Source: Anoxybacillus amylolyticus (lineage in GTDB: Bacteria; Bacillota; Bacilli; Bacillales; Anoxybacillaceae). From it: 64,000 nt of DNA. The notes under the pieces are model-generated. The model ran no database searches, was not told where the DNA came from, and saw only the letters and a list, made by a program, of their open reading frames with translations. The DNA is taken from contig NZ_CP015438.1 of assembly GCF_001634285.1 (NCBI RefSeq), forward strand, positions 2,368,001 to 2,432,000. Direction: 5' to 3'. The position numbers and the translations under genes were made by a program. This document shows, piece by piece, positions 27,324 through 36,618 of this stretch (within the stretch, counting starts at the first letter, position 1; each line of letters opens with the position of its first letter).

Positions 27324-27971
27324 TTACTTATAGCCGTGCGTTTCTAAAAATTCAAGCGTAATTGCCGAAGACGTTTTTTCTTCTTTTTGCCCAAGAAATT
27401 GCTCAACATATTTCCCAATGACATCACATTCGATGTTGACAATATCCCCCACTTGTTTGTCGCCTAAAATCGTTTCCGCGCGCGTATGCGGAATAAGCGA
27501 AATCGTTAACGTATCATCGGTAAGCCCAAAAATCGTCAGACTTGTCCCATCAATGGCGACAGAGCCTTTTACAATCATATATTTCCTGAGCGGTTTTGGC
27601 ACTTTAATTTCATAATAGACAGCGTTTGCGACCGGTTCTTTGCGAATAATTTCCCCGACGCCATCAACATGACCAGACACGAAATGCCCACCGAATCGTC
27701 CGTTGGCCGCCATCGCCCGCTCTAAATTCACTTTCGCACCACGCGCTAGTGTGCGAAGCGATGTTGCTCTTACTGTTTCCGGCATAACATCAACCGTAAA
27801 CGTGCGGGGAGTAAACGATGTGACTGTTAAGCATACCCCGTTGACGGCAATGCTATCGCCTAGCTTGACATCTGCTAAAATTTTTTTCGCGCCAATGGTA
27901 AAAACAATCGCTTCGCCCGCTTGTTTCATTTGCTCAATCGTCCCGACTTCTTCGATAATGCCTGTAAACAT
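27324..27971 (-). CDS. ribE: riboflavin synthase alpha chain
   Basis: About 215 residues made of two repeated lumazine-binding halves (each with a VNGVCLTV or IDGTSLTI-type motif). It dismutates two lumazines into riboflavin. The MFTGIIEEVG start at 27971 is universal in the family; the upstream GTG lies inside the AGGTG ribosome binding site. It overlaps no gene but sits six bases from the ribD stop. Confidence 0.95.
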   Translation of the reverse strand: MFTGIIEEVGTIEQMKQAGEAIVFTIGAKKILADVKLGDSIAVNGVCLTVTSFTPRTFTVDVMPETVRATSLRTLARGAKVNLERAMAANGRFGGHFVSGHVDGVGEIIRKEPVANAVYYEIKVPKPLRKYMIVKGSVAIDGTSLTIFGLTDDTLTISLIPHTRAETILGDKQVGDIVNIECDVIGKYVEQFLGQKEEKTSSAITLEFLETHGYK

Positions 27972-27976
27972 CTTTT

Positions 27977-29065
27977 TCACCTCTTTGGCGCCGCAATAAT
28001 TTTTATATCTTGACCAATCGTTTCGACGCGTTTAATCGTCAATTCGAGCACATCAGTCATGTGCGCAAATCCAATGCCTCCAACCGGCGTTTTCGCCTCT
28101 CTTCCTCCAATGATTTTTGGGGCAAAGTAGGCGATGATTTCTTGTACTGCGCCGGCTCGAATAAAGCTGTCATGCACTTTCGCCCCGCCTTCAACAAAGA
28201 TAGACGTTATTTTATGCGCAGCTAGCATGTTCAATAATTCACGAATTTCAATCGTCGGTGTAGGCATCGAAAGGATGCGAACGTTCGGACGAGTATATCG
28301 CGCGATTCGTTCGCTCGATACTTCGCTTCCGACAACAATCCACGTTTCCGCTTCACCGTCTTGAATAACTTTTGCATCAAGCGGCGTGCGTAAATGCGTA
28401 TCTAAAATGATACGAATCGGATTTTTTCCTCCTTCGGGAAGACGTACCGTTAAGCTCGGATTATCGGCAATGACCGTATCGACTCCGACGAGAATCGCAT
28501 CGTGGCACACACGGTAGTGATGCACATCTTGTCGCGCTTCTTCCGACGTAATCCATTTGCTTTCGCCCGTTTTCGTCGCAATTTTTCCGTCTAAACTAGA
28601 TGCAAACTTCATCGTGACAAACGGCGTTTTCGTCGTGATGTAATGAAAAAAGACACGGTTCAATTCATCTGCTTCTTCTTTTAACACGCCAACCGTCACA
28701 TCAATGCCAGCTTGTCTTAACTTTTCAATTCCTTTTCCAGCGACAAGTGGATTCGGGTCAGTCGTCGCAATAACGACCCGCTGAACGCCTATCTCGACTA
28801 ATAAATCGGCGCACGGTGGCGTTTTACCGAAATGGCTGCACGGCTCAAGCGTTACATAAACAGTCGCCCCTTTTGCTTTATCGCCCGCCATGCGAATCGC
28901 ATGAACTTCCGCATGCGGCTCTCCCGCTTTTAAATGAGCACCGAAACCAACAATTTCCCCATTCTTTACGACAACCGCACCGACCGCTGGATTTGGCGAC
29001 GTTTGTCCAATCCCCGTTTTAGCGATTTCAAGCGCTAAGCGCATATATCGTTCATCGTGCTGCAT
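27977..29065 (-). CDS. ribD: bifunctional pyrimidine deaminase / reductase RibD
   Basis: A 362-residue enzyme: an N-terminal cytidine-deaminase-fold domain with zinc ligands in PHAEVHAI and PCSHFGKTPPC, and a C-terminal NADPH reductase domain (MKFASSLDGKIA, FVEGGAKVHDSF). It carries out the second and third steps of the riboflavin pathway. First gene after the FMN riboswitch, with AGGGGAGG upstream. Confidence 0.96.
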   Translation of the reverse strand: MQHDERYMRLALEIAKTGIGQTSPNPAVGAVVVKNGEIVGFGAHLKAGEPHAEVHAIRMAGDKAKGATVYVTLEPCSHFGKTPPCADLLVEIGVQRVVIATTDPNPLVAGKGIEKLRQAGIDVTVGVLKEEADELNRVFFHYITTKTPFVTMKFASSLDGKIATKTGESKWITSEEARQDVHHYRVCHDAILVGVDTVIADNPSLTVRLPEGGKNPIRIILDTHLRTPLDAKVIQDGEAETWIVVGSEVSSERIARYTRPNVRILSMPTPTIEIRELLNMLAAHKITSIFVEGGAKVHDSFIRAGAVQEIIAYFAPKIIGGREAKTPVGGIGFAHMTDVLELTIKRVETIGQDIKIIAAPKR

Positions 29066-29111
29066 CCAATCCTCCCCTTGCTAACTACTCGCTAGTAGCG
29101 CTTTCTAGTGA

Positions 29112-29146
29112 TAAAAAGAAAACCCTAGGAGAAAAGTCCTAGGGCA
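29112..29146 (-). terminator. terminator of the FMN riboswitch
   Basis: On the minus strand GCCCTAGGAC/TCCTAGGG forms a stem followed by TTTTCTTTTT, between the aptamer and ribD, as expected for FMN-dependent termination. Confidence 0.85.
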
Positions 29147-29228
29147 GTTGTAGATAAAGATCGCCTTTTTTTTGCATAGCAAACATAGCCCAGCGCCACG
29201 TTGATTTTTTTCACGAAGCGTGAGCAAC

Positions 29229-29375
29229 GGCAATCCTTCTCCCATCCAGACTATACTGTCGGCTCCGGAATCGCACCGGATCATGCCTGTTCGGCTCGCG
29301 GGCTGAGAAACGTTTCGTTTCAATACCGCCGGTCGGGAATTCCACCCTGCCCCGAAGGATATGTTATGATATTCC
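29229..29375 (-). promoter_or_regulatory. FMN riboswitch (RFN element)
   Basis: On the minus strand the leader contains TCTTCGGGGCAGGGTG-like opening, CCCGACCGGCGGT, AGCCCGCGAGC, GATCCGGTG and CCGACAGTATAGTCTGGATG: the conserved RFN blocks in order. High FMN should favour the downstream terminator and shut the rib operon. Confidence 0.97.
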
Positions 29376-29385
29376 ATTTTCACTT

Positions 29386-29413
29386 ATTATAGCACAATTG
29401 AACAAATTGTCTA
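29386..29413 (-). promoter_or_regulatory. sigma-A promoter of the riboflavin operon
   Basis: On the minus strand TAGACA (29408-29413) and a perfect TATAAT (29386-29391) are 16 bases apart, immediately upstream of the FMN aptamer. The -35 box overlaps the end of the 28-codon gene upstream. Confidence 0.7.
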
Positions 29414-29500
29414 TTATTTCGCGATAAACAGCCAGTAAATCGCACCCCATGCAAAGCTTAAGAATAAAAGGAAGAAAAACAATACCCAGTTTTTTTTCAT
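29414..29500 (-). CDS. 28-residue hydrophobic membrane peptide
   Basis: A 28-codon frame starting MKKNWVLFFFLL and ending WLFIAK, with a single membrane-length hydrophobic stretch. AAAGGATGG lies six bases before the ATG at 29500. It sits 14 bases after the ppiB stop on the same strand, so it may be co-transcribed with ppiB, and it ends at the rib promoter. Short but with a good start site and sensible composition. No family recognised. Confidence 0.55.
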   Translation of the reverse strand: MKKNWVLFFFLLFLSFAWGAIYWLFIAK

Positions 29501-29514
29501 CGTCCCATCCTTTC

Positions 29515-29958
29515 TTATTCCGCTTCGTCCCACACTTTCACTTCTTTCATCACATCTCCGTTACGCATCGCTTTCACAGCATCCATTCCTGCCGTCACTT
29601 GACCAAACACTGTATGTACGCCATCTAAATGTGGCTGTGGCTCATGTACGATAAAAAACTGGCAGCTGCCTGTATTGCGACCGCGGTGTGCCATCGATAT
29701 TGCCCCTTCGATATGTTTGTGCGGGTTGTTGTCCGTTTCGCATGGAATCGTATATCCTGCATCGCCTGTTCCGTTGCCGCGCGGGCATCCTCCTTGGCTG
29801 ACAAACCCCGGAATGACACGGTGGAACGTCAATCCGTTATAAAATCCGTCGTTCGCTAATTTTGCAAAATTCGCCACCGTTTTTGGCGCTTCGTTTGGAA
29901 ATAAGTCGAATTCTATTTTTGCACCGTTTTCCATTAAAATATATCCTTTTTTTGTCAT
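29515..29958 (-). CDS. ppiB: peptidyl-prolyl cis-trans isomerase (cyclophilin)
   Basis: About 147 residues, cytoplasmic cyclophilin with the active-site segment [13 protein letters not shown], then [11 protein letters not shown] and the conserved [11 protein letters not shown]. It catalyses prolyl bond isomerisation. The ATG at 29958 aligns with the family start ([11 protein letters not shown]) and has AAAGGGG about ten bases upstream. Confidence 0.93.
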   Translation of the reverse strand: MTKKGYILMENGAKIEFDLFPNEAPKTVANFAKLANDGFYNGLTFHRVIPGFVSQGGCPRGNGTGDAGYTIPCETDNNPHKHIEGAISMAHRGRNTGSCQFFIVHEPQPHLDGVHTVFGQVTAGMDAVKAMRNGDVMKEVKVWDEAE

Positions 29959-30099
29959 ATGTTCAGTCCCCTTTCTTTTCCCTCCTATCATACCATTGTT
30001 TCATGCACAAAAAAAGTGAGGTGTTTTCGCTTCTATCTTGTCTGATTTGTTTGTAGAATAGGAATGATGGCAATAAGGAAAGAGAAGGAGGCTGTTTCG

Positions 30100-30981
30100 A
30101 TGAAACGAATGTTTACTGGCTGGCTAGCTGCCGTGATGGTGCTGATGTTTCCTGCCTTTGCTGTTGCGGATGTAACAGAAGGCGATGTCATTATTACGCT
30201 AGGAGAAAATTTAACAGAAGCGCAAAAGCAGCAAGTATTGAACGAAATGAATGCGCCTCAAACTGCGCAAACGATTACCGTTTCCAATGCCGAAGAGCAT
30301 AAATATCTTGACGGGTTAATTCCGAAAGCGCAAATTGGTACAAAAGCAATTTCGTCATCGATGATTACGATCGGAGCGAAAGGTTCGGGATTAGATGTCG
30401 AAACGCATAACATTACATGGGTAACAAAAGAAATGTACACAAACGCGCTTATTACAGCCGGCGTGAAAGATGCAAAAATTTACATTACTGCTCCGTTCCC
30501 TGTATCGGGTACGGCAGCGCTCACTGGATTGATGAAAGCATACGAAATTTCAGCCGATAAAGTCATTCCCGATGAAGTGAAAAAAGTAGCCAATGAAGAA
30601 ATGGTAAAAACGGCACAGCTTGGAAAATCAATCGGCAACGAACAAGCGGTCGCTCTTTTCACGAAATTAAAAGAAGAAATTGCGAAAAATCCGCCGCAAA
30701 CAGACGCCGACATGCGTGCATTGATTGAAAAGGTAGCGAAAGATTTAGGTATTACCCTTACACCCGATGAAATCAACAGCTTAATTTCCTTATTTAATAA
30801 AATGAAAAACTTAAATATTGACTGGAATCAAGTCAATGACCAGTTAAGCAAAGCAAAAGAAAAACTATCTACCTTTTTACAATCAAAAGAAGGAAAAACG
30901 TTTATTCAAAACATCATCGACATTTTAAAAGAAATTTGGAACGCGATTAAATCCGCCTTCACATCCGAACCGCAAAAATAA
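30100..30981 (+). CDS. ypuA: exported DUF1002 family protein YpuA
   Basis: About 293 residues with a cleavable-looking signal peptide (MKRMFTGWLAAVMVLMF to about residue 24). The mature part is rich in helices: NLTEAQKQQVLNEMNA near the start, ITAPFPVSGTAALTGLMKAYE mid-protein (split by eye). This is the DUF1002 pattern, and the gene lies beside ppiB as ypuA does in B. subtilis. ATG at 30100 with GAAGGAGG. Role unknown; probably cell envelope. Confidence 0.85.
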   Translation: MKRMFTGWLAAVMVLMFPAFAVADVTEGDVIITLGENLTEAQKQQVLNEMNAPQTAQTITVSNAEEHKYLDGLIPKAQIGTKAISSSMITIGAKGSGLDVETHNITWVTKEMYTNALITAGVKDAKIYITAPFPVSGTAALTGLMKAYEISADKVIPDEVKKVANEEMVKTAQLGKSIGNEQAVALFTKLKEEIAKNPPQTDADMRALIEKVAKDLGITLTPDEINSLISLFNKMKNLNIDWNQVNDQLSKAKEKLSTFLQSKEGKTFIQNIIDILKEIWNAIKSAFTSEPQK

Positions 30982-30985
30982 GGGG

Positions 30986-31013
30986 AAAGGAGCCTCTCTC
31001 GCAAGGCTCCTTT
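30986..31013 (+). terminator. terminator after ypuA
   Basis: AAAGGAGCC pairs with GGCTCCTTT around a ten-base loop, followed by CTTGTG. It starts five bases after the stop. Confidence 0.75.
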
Positions 31014-31075
31014 CTTGTGAACAAAAGCAAGATTTTGTATACTTAAAGCAACATCTTTCGCTGGAGTTGAGTGCA

Positions 31076-32740
31076 GTGAAAAAAATTCCGATTGGCATAA
31101 GCGACTTTAAAAAGATCATGGATGAAAATTTTTTCTTTGTCGATAAAAGTTTGTTGATAAAAGAAATTATCGAAGATGGTGCCGAAGTCATTTTATTTAC
31201 CCGCCCAAGAAGATTTGGCAAAACGTTAAATATGAGCATGTTAAAATATTTTTTTTCAATAACAGAGCAAAATAACCGTCGTTTATTCCGTCATCTAAAT
31301 ATTTTCGAAGAAACCTATATGATGGAAAAGCAAGGGACGTATCCCGTTATTTTCATTACCTTAAAAGACGAAAAGCATCGACAGTTTACCCAATTCAAAA
31401 AAAGCTTTGCATTGTTAATGAGCGAAATTTACAAACAACACCTCTATCTTCTAGAAGGCACACAATTGCTTCCATCAGAAAAGGAATATATACAGCAAAT
31501 CATTAACAAAGAAACGGACGAAGTGGAGTTGCAAAAAAGTTTGCTTTTGCTAAGTTCGTATTTGTATAAATACCACCAGCAAAAAGTGATTATTTTAATT
31601 GATGAGTACGATGTTCCTCTTCAAGAAGCGTATATATACGGCTATTACGATGAAATGATTTATTTTATGCGCAATTTTTTCAGCGCTGGGCTAAAAGATA
31701 ACGTCTATTTAGAAAAAGCGATTTTAACTGGTGTTCTTCGCATTGCCAAAGAAAGCGTTTTTTCTGGGCTGAACAATTTAGAGACATACAGCATTTTAAA
31801 ATCGAAATATAGCCAATATTTTGGGTTTGTCGAAACAGAGGTCGAGCAACTGCTCTCGTATTACGGATTAGAAAAAAAAATGGGCGACATTCGTACGTGG
31901 TATAACGGTTATACTTTTGGAACACATGTAATATATAATCCTTGGTCTATTTTGCATTTCGTAAAAGATCCGGGCGCCGGATTCCGCGCATATTGGGTGA
32001 ATACGGCGGAAAATGGGCTACTTCGAACATTGTTCGCAAAAGCAAATAAAAACATCAAAAAAGAACTCGAACAGCTCATCAAAGGGGAAACGGTCATCCA
32101 GCCAATTGATGAAACGATTGTCATGCCCGAAGTAGAACAAACCGAAGCAAATATATGGAGCTTCTTACTTTTTACCGGCTATTTACGCGCTGCTCATCAA
32201 GAAATAGAAGAATCGTTACATGTCGACTTGCAGATTCCAAATACAGAAGTACTCACTTTGTTTAAGCAAATCATTTTATCATGGTTTCAAGTACGAACAG
32301 CAGATACATTCTCGCTTTTGCTGAAAAGTTTAACAAATGGAGATATCGAATCATTCGAAGATGCTTTAAGCGACCTCATCGAGCAAACGATCAGCTACTT
32401 TGACGTGGGACAAGAAAGCGAAAAATTTTATCATGCACTCGTATTAGGAATGCTCGTTTCTCTCGAAAATGAATATACGATTAAGTCCAATCGTGAAAGC
32501 GGCTACGGACGATACGATATCATGCTCATTCCAAAACAACGGGGGAAATACGGAATCGTTATCGAATTTAAATCTGTGAACAAACGAAAAAAAGAAACAC
32601 TGGAGGAAGCAGCGCGAGCAGCTGTTCAACAAATCCGCGACAAACAATACAAAAAAGAACTATTGTCATTAGGCATTCCCTCTATCCTTGAAATCGGCAT
32701 CGCATTCGACGGGAAAAAAGTGTGCGTAAAAAAAGGCTGA
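31076..32740 (+). CDS. AAA-ATPase-like / PD-(D/E)XK nuclease family protein
   Basis: About 554 residues. The N-terminal part is an AAA-ATPase-like module (PIGISDFKKI opening, P-loop TRPRRFGKT near residue 47, Walker B IILIDEYDVP near 172). The C-terminal 100 residues carry a nuclease-like core: YGRYDIMLIP then IVIEFKSV, the D...ExK pattern of the PDDEXK_9 family. Such proteins occur in variable copies in many bacteria; their job is unproven, and defence or mobile-element maintenance has been suggested. The GTG at 31076 with GGAG is preferred over a TTG three codons earlier. It stands alone between ypuA and lysA. Confidence 0.85.
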   Translation: MKKIPIGISDFKKIMDENFFFVDKSLLIKEIIEDGAEVILFTRPRRFGKTLNMSMLKYFFSITEQNNRRLFRHLNIFEETYMMEKQGTYPVIFITLKDEKHRQFTQFKKSFALLMSEIYKQHLYLLEGTQLLPSEKEYIQQIINKETDEVELQKSLLLLSSYLYKYHQQKVIILIDEYDVPLQEAYIYGYYDEMIYFMRNFFSAGLKDNVYLEKAILTGVLRIAKESVFSGLNNLETYSILKSKYSQYFGFVETEVEQLLSYYGLEKKMGDIRTWYNGYTFGTHVIYNPWSILHFVKDPGAGFRAYWVNTAENGLLRTLFAKANKNIKKELEQLIKGETVIQPIDETIVMPEVEQTEANIWSFLLFTGYLRAAHQEIEESLHVDLQIPNTEVLTLFKQIILSWFQVRTADTFSLLLKSLTNGDIESFEDALSDLIEQTISYFDVGQESEKFYHALVLGMLVSLENEYTIKSNRESGYGRYDIMLIPKQRGKYGIVIEFKSVNKRKKETLEEAARAAVQQIRDKQYKKELLSLGIPSILEIGIAFDGKKVCVKKG

Positions 32741-32757
32741 GCACTCAGCCTTTTTTT
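32731..32757. terminator. bidirectional terminator overlapping the stop codon at 32740
   Basis: AAAAAAGGCTGAG and CTCAGCCTTTTTTT form a near-perfect hairpin that includes the stop codon of the ATPase gene and reaches into the end of lysA. It has T-runs on both strands. Confidence 0.88.
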
Positions 32758-34067
32758 ACTTTTATTTTCAACGGCACATCAAGCCGCACTAAATCTTCGT
32801 ACGTTTCGCGTTTGACGACAAGTTGCGCTTCGCCGTTTTCGACAAAGACAACCGCTGGACGCGGCAGTCGGTTATAGTTGTTCGCCATCGAATAGCCGTA
32901 CGCACCGGTACAAAAGACGGCTAAATAGTCGCCTGCTTCTGCTTTCGGAAGCGGTAAGTCCCAAATGAGCATATCTCCTGACTCGCAGCATTTCCCAGCA
33001 ATTGAAACGACTTCTTCGTTTGCATCAAGCACCCGGTTAGCAAGCACCGCTTCATATTTCGCCTCGTACAGCGCCGGGCGAATGTTATCGCTCATGCCTC
33101 CATCGACCGCCACATAATGGCGCACGTTCGGCACTTCTTTCCGCGAACCGATCGAATAAATCGTCGTACCCGCATCGCCAACGAGTGAGCGCCCCGGCTC
33201 AATCCAAATTTCCGGCATTGGAAGAGAGAACTTTTCCACTTGTGTCTTTACTTCAGCAATGATTTGCTCGACATATTGCGCCGCTGGAAGTGGATCGTCT
33301 TCGTTCGTATAGCGAATCCCAAAGCCGCCGCCGAGGTTGACGATTTGCGGCACAAATCCATACTCCTCACGCCAATCAGCGATTTTTTGGAAAATTTTTT
33401 GAGCTGCCAATACAAATCCTGTCGTTTCAAAAATTTGCGACCCAATATGGCAATGAATGCCTAACACATGAAGCGAGGTTGATTGCATCGCCTGTTGCAG
33501 CGCTTCATCCGCTTGGCCGTTATTTAAATCAAAACCAAACTTCGAATCTTCTTGCCCTGTTAAAATATAATCGTGCGTATGCGCCTCAATCCCTGGCGTC
33601 ACCCGAAGCAAAATGTCCGTCACCGTTTCCCGTTGGCGGCTCAGCTCTTCTAATAGCTGCAACTCATAAAAATTATCAACTACGATGCAGCCGACACCGC
33701 AATCAAGCGCCATTTCCAATTCGGAGCGGCTTTTGTTGTTCCCATGAAAATGAATGCGCTCTGGCGGAAACCCAGCTTTTAACGCCGTATACAACTCCCC
33801 GCCTGACACGACATCAAGCGACAATCCTTCTTCTTCGATAAGTTGGACGATTGCAATTGTCGAAAACGCTTTGCTCGCATATGCGACTTGCGCTTTCACT
33901 CCGTGCTTTTCAAACGTTTCTTTAAACGCACGAGCGCGAGCGCGAATGAGCGCCACATCATAAATATACAACGGCGTCCCATACTGTTCTGCGAGCGTGA
34001 CGACGTCGACGCCACCAATTTCTAAATGTCCCTTTTCATTCACACGACTCGTTCCGTGGAAAAACAT
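32745..34067 (-). CDS. lysA: diaminopimelate decarboxylase
   Basis: A 440-residue PLP enzyme of the Orn/DAP decarboxylase family that makes lysine from meso-diaminopimelate. The PLP lysine is in AYASKAF near residue 60, the phosphate loop in NLGGGFGIRY, the substrate Cys in KCCESGD, and the dimer-interface Tyr in CTGAYGYSM. The ATG follows GAGGGG. It is next to spoVAF in the same orientation, as in B. subtilis, but separated by a terminator. Confidence 0.95.
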   Translation of the reverse strand: MFFHGTSRVNEKGHLEIGGVDVVTLAEQYGTPLYIYDVALIRARARAFKETFEKHGVKAQVAYASKAFSTIAIVQLIEEEGLSLDVVSGGELYTALKAGFPPERIHFHGNNKSRSELEMALDCGVGCIVVDNFYELQLLEELSRQRETVTDILLRVTPGIEAHTHDYILTGQEDSKFGFDLNNGQADEALQQAMQSTSLHVLGIHCHIGSQIFETTGFVLAAQKIFQKIADWREEYGFVPQIVNLGGGFGIRYTNEDDPLPAAQYVEQIIAEVKTQVEKFSLPMPEIWIEPGRSLVGDAGTTIYSIGSRKEVPNVRHYVAVDGGMSDNIRPALYEAKYEAVLANRVLDANEEVVSIAGKCCESGDMLIWDLPLPKAEAGDYLAVFCTGAYGYSMANNYNRLPRPAVVFVENGEAQLVVKRETYEDLVRLDVPLKIKVKKG

Positions 34068-34130
34068 GCTAACCCCTCATTCCGACACATTAAATATTCA
34101 AAACCATTCATTTTTATGCGAACCGAAAGC

Positions 34131-34168
34131 AAAAAAGACAGTTAACGAACAAATATTAACTGCCTTTT
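34131..34168 (-). terminator. terminator of the spoVA operon
   Basis: On the minus strand GGCAGTTAA pairs with TTAACTGTC, followed by TTTTTTGC, about 70 bases past the spoVAF stop. Confidence 0.75.
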
Positions 34169-34234
34169 CTGCGAGAAAAAGATTACGTATAACGTATCAC
34201 AATTTTAAGGAAGTTGCAATATAAATCTTTTCCA

Positions 34235-35707
34235 TTAGGTCGGTTGTTTTTGTTGGTTTTGCGGGTGGACAATGCTTGGACGAACCGTTGTCCCTGCCAC
34301 CGATCGGCGCACTAAAATTTGCAAAAACGCTGCTGGATCAAACGGGATAAACGGCCATAAGTACGGCGTATTGAGCGAACGAATTCGCACGAGCCAAATG
34401 AGGTAAACGGTCGTACCAATGACAAGCCCCGGCACTTTAAACACCGCAACGGCAAGCGCTAGCACGAGTCGCGCAATTTTATTGGCAATGCTTAACTCAT
34501 AGCTTGGCGTCGCAAACGAGCCAATCGCCGCTACCGACACGTACAAAATCACTTCTGGCACAAATAAACCGACATCAATGGCAATTTGTCCGATTAAGAC
34601 GGCAGCAATCAACCCCATCGCCGTCGACAGCGGCGTCGGCGTATGGATTGCAGCCATCCGCAAAAACTCAATCCCGAAATCGGCGATAAAAATTTGCACA
34701 ATGACCGGAATATTCGTATGTTTATTCGGTCCAATGTACGACAGCTTCTCTGGGAGCAATGACGGTTCTAATACAAACAAAACCCAAAGTGGCAACAAAA
34801 AGAGCGACGACAATATTCCTAAAAACCGCACCCAACGGACAAACGTCCCAACCGCTGGATTTTGCCGATATTCTTCGGCATGCTGTACGTGGTGGAAAAA
34901 CGTCGTCGGCGTAATAATCACGCTTGGCGACGTATCGACCATAATGATAACATGCCCTTCTAATAAATGTGTCGCCGCTACATCAGGGCGTTCCGTATAG
35001 CGCACAAGCGGGTACGGGTTATACCCTTGCTTCACTAAAAACTCTTCGATTGTTTTATCTCCCATCGTAAGGCCGTCAATTTTAATTTGCTGAATTTCTT
35101 TTTTCACTAGCTCTACAAGCCCTGGATCCGCGACGTCTTTAATATAGGCGATGCAAACATCCGTTTTCGACCGCTCGCCGACTTGAATAATTTCAAATCG
35201 CAACCGCTCATCGCGAATGCGCCGTCTTGTTAGCGCGGTGTTGACGATAATGTTTTCCACATACCCGTCACGCGCACCGCGTACGACTTTTTCTGTATCT
35301 GGCTCTTGAGGCTGGCGTCCAGGATAGCTGCGCACATCGACAATAAAGCCGCTTGTCTCCCCTTCTAATAAAATAACAATCAACCCTGACAACAATTTAT
35401 TAATCGCTTCGTTTAAATTGTCGACCGAACTTACTTGCTGGTGGACGAGGCGGTTTTCAAGAATTTGCTTCGCCTGCGCCGTTTGCCGCTCTCGGTCGTT
35501 AATTTGCACAATCTGCTTTAACAACTCAATTAAATATTGCGTATCGCAAAGCCCGTTGCAATAATAAATGTGCACTTCTTTTTTCAAAATATATACTTTT
35601 CGTATTCCTAAATCAAAACTTGTCCCAATCCCGATTTTTTCTTTTAAATACGCTTCGTTATCAGCGAGGCTTTCAAAAATCGGCACTTTTTTTTCTGTCG
35701 TCGTCAC
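34235..35707 (-). CDS. spoVAF: stage V sporulation protein AF (GerA-type A subunit homologue)
   Basis: About 490 residues, homologous to germinant receptor A subunits: a long soluble N-terminal half ([19 protein letters not shown] region) and several membrane helices between about 290 and 460. It associates with the SpoVA dipicolinic acid channel in the spore inner membrane. The GTG at 35707 has AAGGAG eight bases away; the GTG three codons upstream overlaps that site. It overlaps spoVAEA by 35 bases. Confidence 0.92.
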   Translation of the reverse strand: MTTTEKKVPIFESLADNEAYLKEKIGIGTSFDLGIRKVYILKKEVHIYYCNGLCDTQYLIELLKQIVQINDRERQTAQAKQILENRLVHQQVSSVDNLNEAINKLLSGLIVILLEGETSGFIVDVRSYPGRQPQEPDTEKVVRGARDGYVENIIVNTALTRRRIRDERLRFEIIQVGERSKTDVCIAYIKDVADPGLVELVKKEIQQIKIDGLTMGDKTIEEFLVKQGYNPYPLVRYTERPDVAATHLLEGHVIIMVDTSPSVIITPTTFFHHVQHAEEYRQNPAVGTFVRWVRFLGILSSLFLLPLWVLFVLEPSLLPEKLSYIGPNKHTNIPVIVQIFIADFGIEFLRMAAIHTPTPLSTAMGLIAAVLIGQIAIDVGLFVPEVILYVSVAAIGSFATPSYELSIANKIARLVLALAVAVFKVPGLVIGTTVYLIWLVRIRSLNTPYLWPFIPFDPAAFLQILVRRSVAGTTVRPSIVHPQNQQKQPT

Positions 35708-36269
35708 ATACTCCACTCCTTTCTAAAATTAACTCGACCGCTTTTTTCGTAATCGGGGAACCGTATTTGATATGATCGCGATAGCCCATTTTCCCAATGT
35801 CACCAATGCCAACGATGATAGGGATGTTTAACTGTTCGAGGCAATATACCGTATCGCCATTAATGCGCCCTACGTCTAATTCGCGAATGCCTTCTTTATC
35901 GACGCCATATTCGGTTAAATAGCCGTCTCGGTCGATGCTGACATCTACTTTTGTCCATTCGTGCTGATGGGTATTTGATGCAACGGCAATCGCGCCGATG
36001 ACCTCGATTTGCTTATGGGTCGCAACGTATTTTAACGCTTGTTCCCCTGCCCCTTCGCCAATGGCACCACAATCATCAAACATGACAAATACAGGATCGT
36101 AAGGGGTTTGTAAAATAAGCCGTACAAGTTCTTTTCCTGTCAACACCGACGGGTTTCCGCGTGAACGGCTAATGCAGCGGCCGCCGACTTCTTTTGCGAC
36201 ATGTTCAATCGTTCGCCATGCAAACTCGTCTCCATCGGTTACAATAATGACCCGTCTTTTTTTCATCAT
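35673..36269 (-). CDS. spoVAEA: stage V sporulation protein AEA
   Basis: A 198-residue soluble protein starting with a Rossmann-like strand ([14 protein letters not shown]) and containing [14 protein letters not shown] and [13 protein letters not shown]. It matches the SpoVAEa component, a germination protein on the outer face of the spore inner membrane. It lies between spoVAEB and spoVAF as expected. Confidence 0.92.
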   Translation of the reverse strand: MMKKRRVIIVTDGDEFAWRTIEHVAKEVGGRCISRSRGNPSVLTGKELVRLILQTPYDPVFVMFDDCGAIGEGAGEQALKYVATHKQIEVIGAIAVASNTHQHEWTKVDVSIDRDGYLTEYGVDKEGIRELDVGRINGDTVYCLEQLNIPIIVGIGDIGKMGYRDHIKYGSPITKKAVELILERSGVCDDDRKKSADF

Positions 36270-36272
36270 GTT

Positions 36273-36617
36273 CTATCCTTTCGGTTTGCAAATAAGTGCG
36301 GTAAAAAACGAAAGAATGATTATCGCTACTATCTCTATCCCAACAAGGCGAAAGACGTTCGCGCCTGCTGCCATTACGTTTTGCTCTGTTGCCATGATAA
36401 CGCCTTTAATAAGCCAATAACCAAAGCCGCTCATCGGCAACAGCGCCCCCATCCCAGCGATGTCAACTAGCCAATCATATACGCCTAGTGCACCTAAAAC
36501 GACGCCAACTAACACTAAACCGATCACGACTTGCAACTGCGAAAATTTATAATCAATAAATAACTGAGCAACCCCACAAATCAACCCACCTACTAAAAAC
36601 GCCAACCAATACTCCAT
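36273..36617 (-). CDS. spoVAEB: stage V sporulation protein AEB (membrane)
   Basis: A 114-residue protein with three or four hydrophobic helices (WLAFLVGGLICGVAQLF opening, GMGALLPMSGFGYWLI). It belongs to the SpoVAC/SpoVAEb family of small channel subunits for Ca-dipicolinate movement and is short relative to SpoVAC. The start follows spoVAD by one base. Confidence 0.92.
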   Translation of the reverse strand: MEYWLAFLVGGLICGVAQLFIDYKFSQLQVVIGLVLVGVVLGALGVYDWLVDIAGMGALLPMSGFGYWLIKGVIMATEQNVMAAGANVFRLVGIEIVAIIILSFFTALICKPKG

Positions 36618-36618
36618 T

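Noticed and set aside
34068-34234. Regulatory RNA upstream of lysA (lysine or T-box leader)
   Set aside because: The 170 bases hold only the spoVA terminator; none of the conserved lysine riboswitch or T-box blocks is present.
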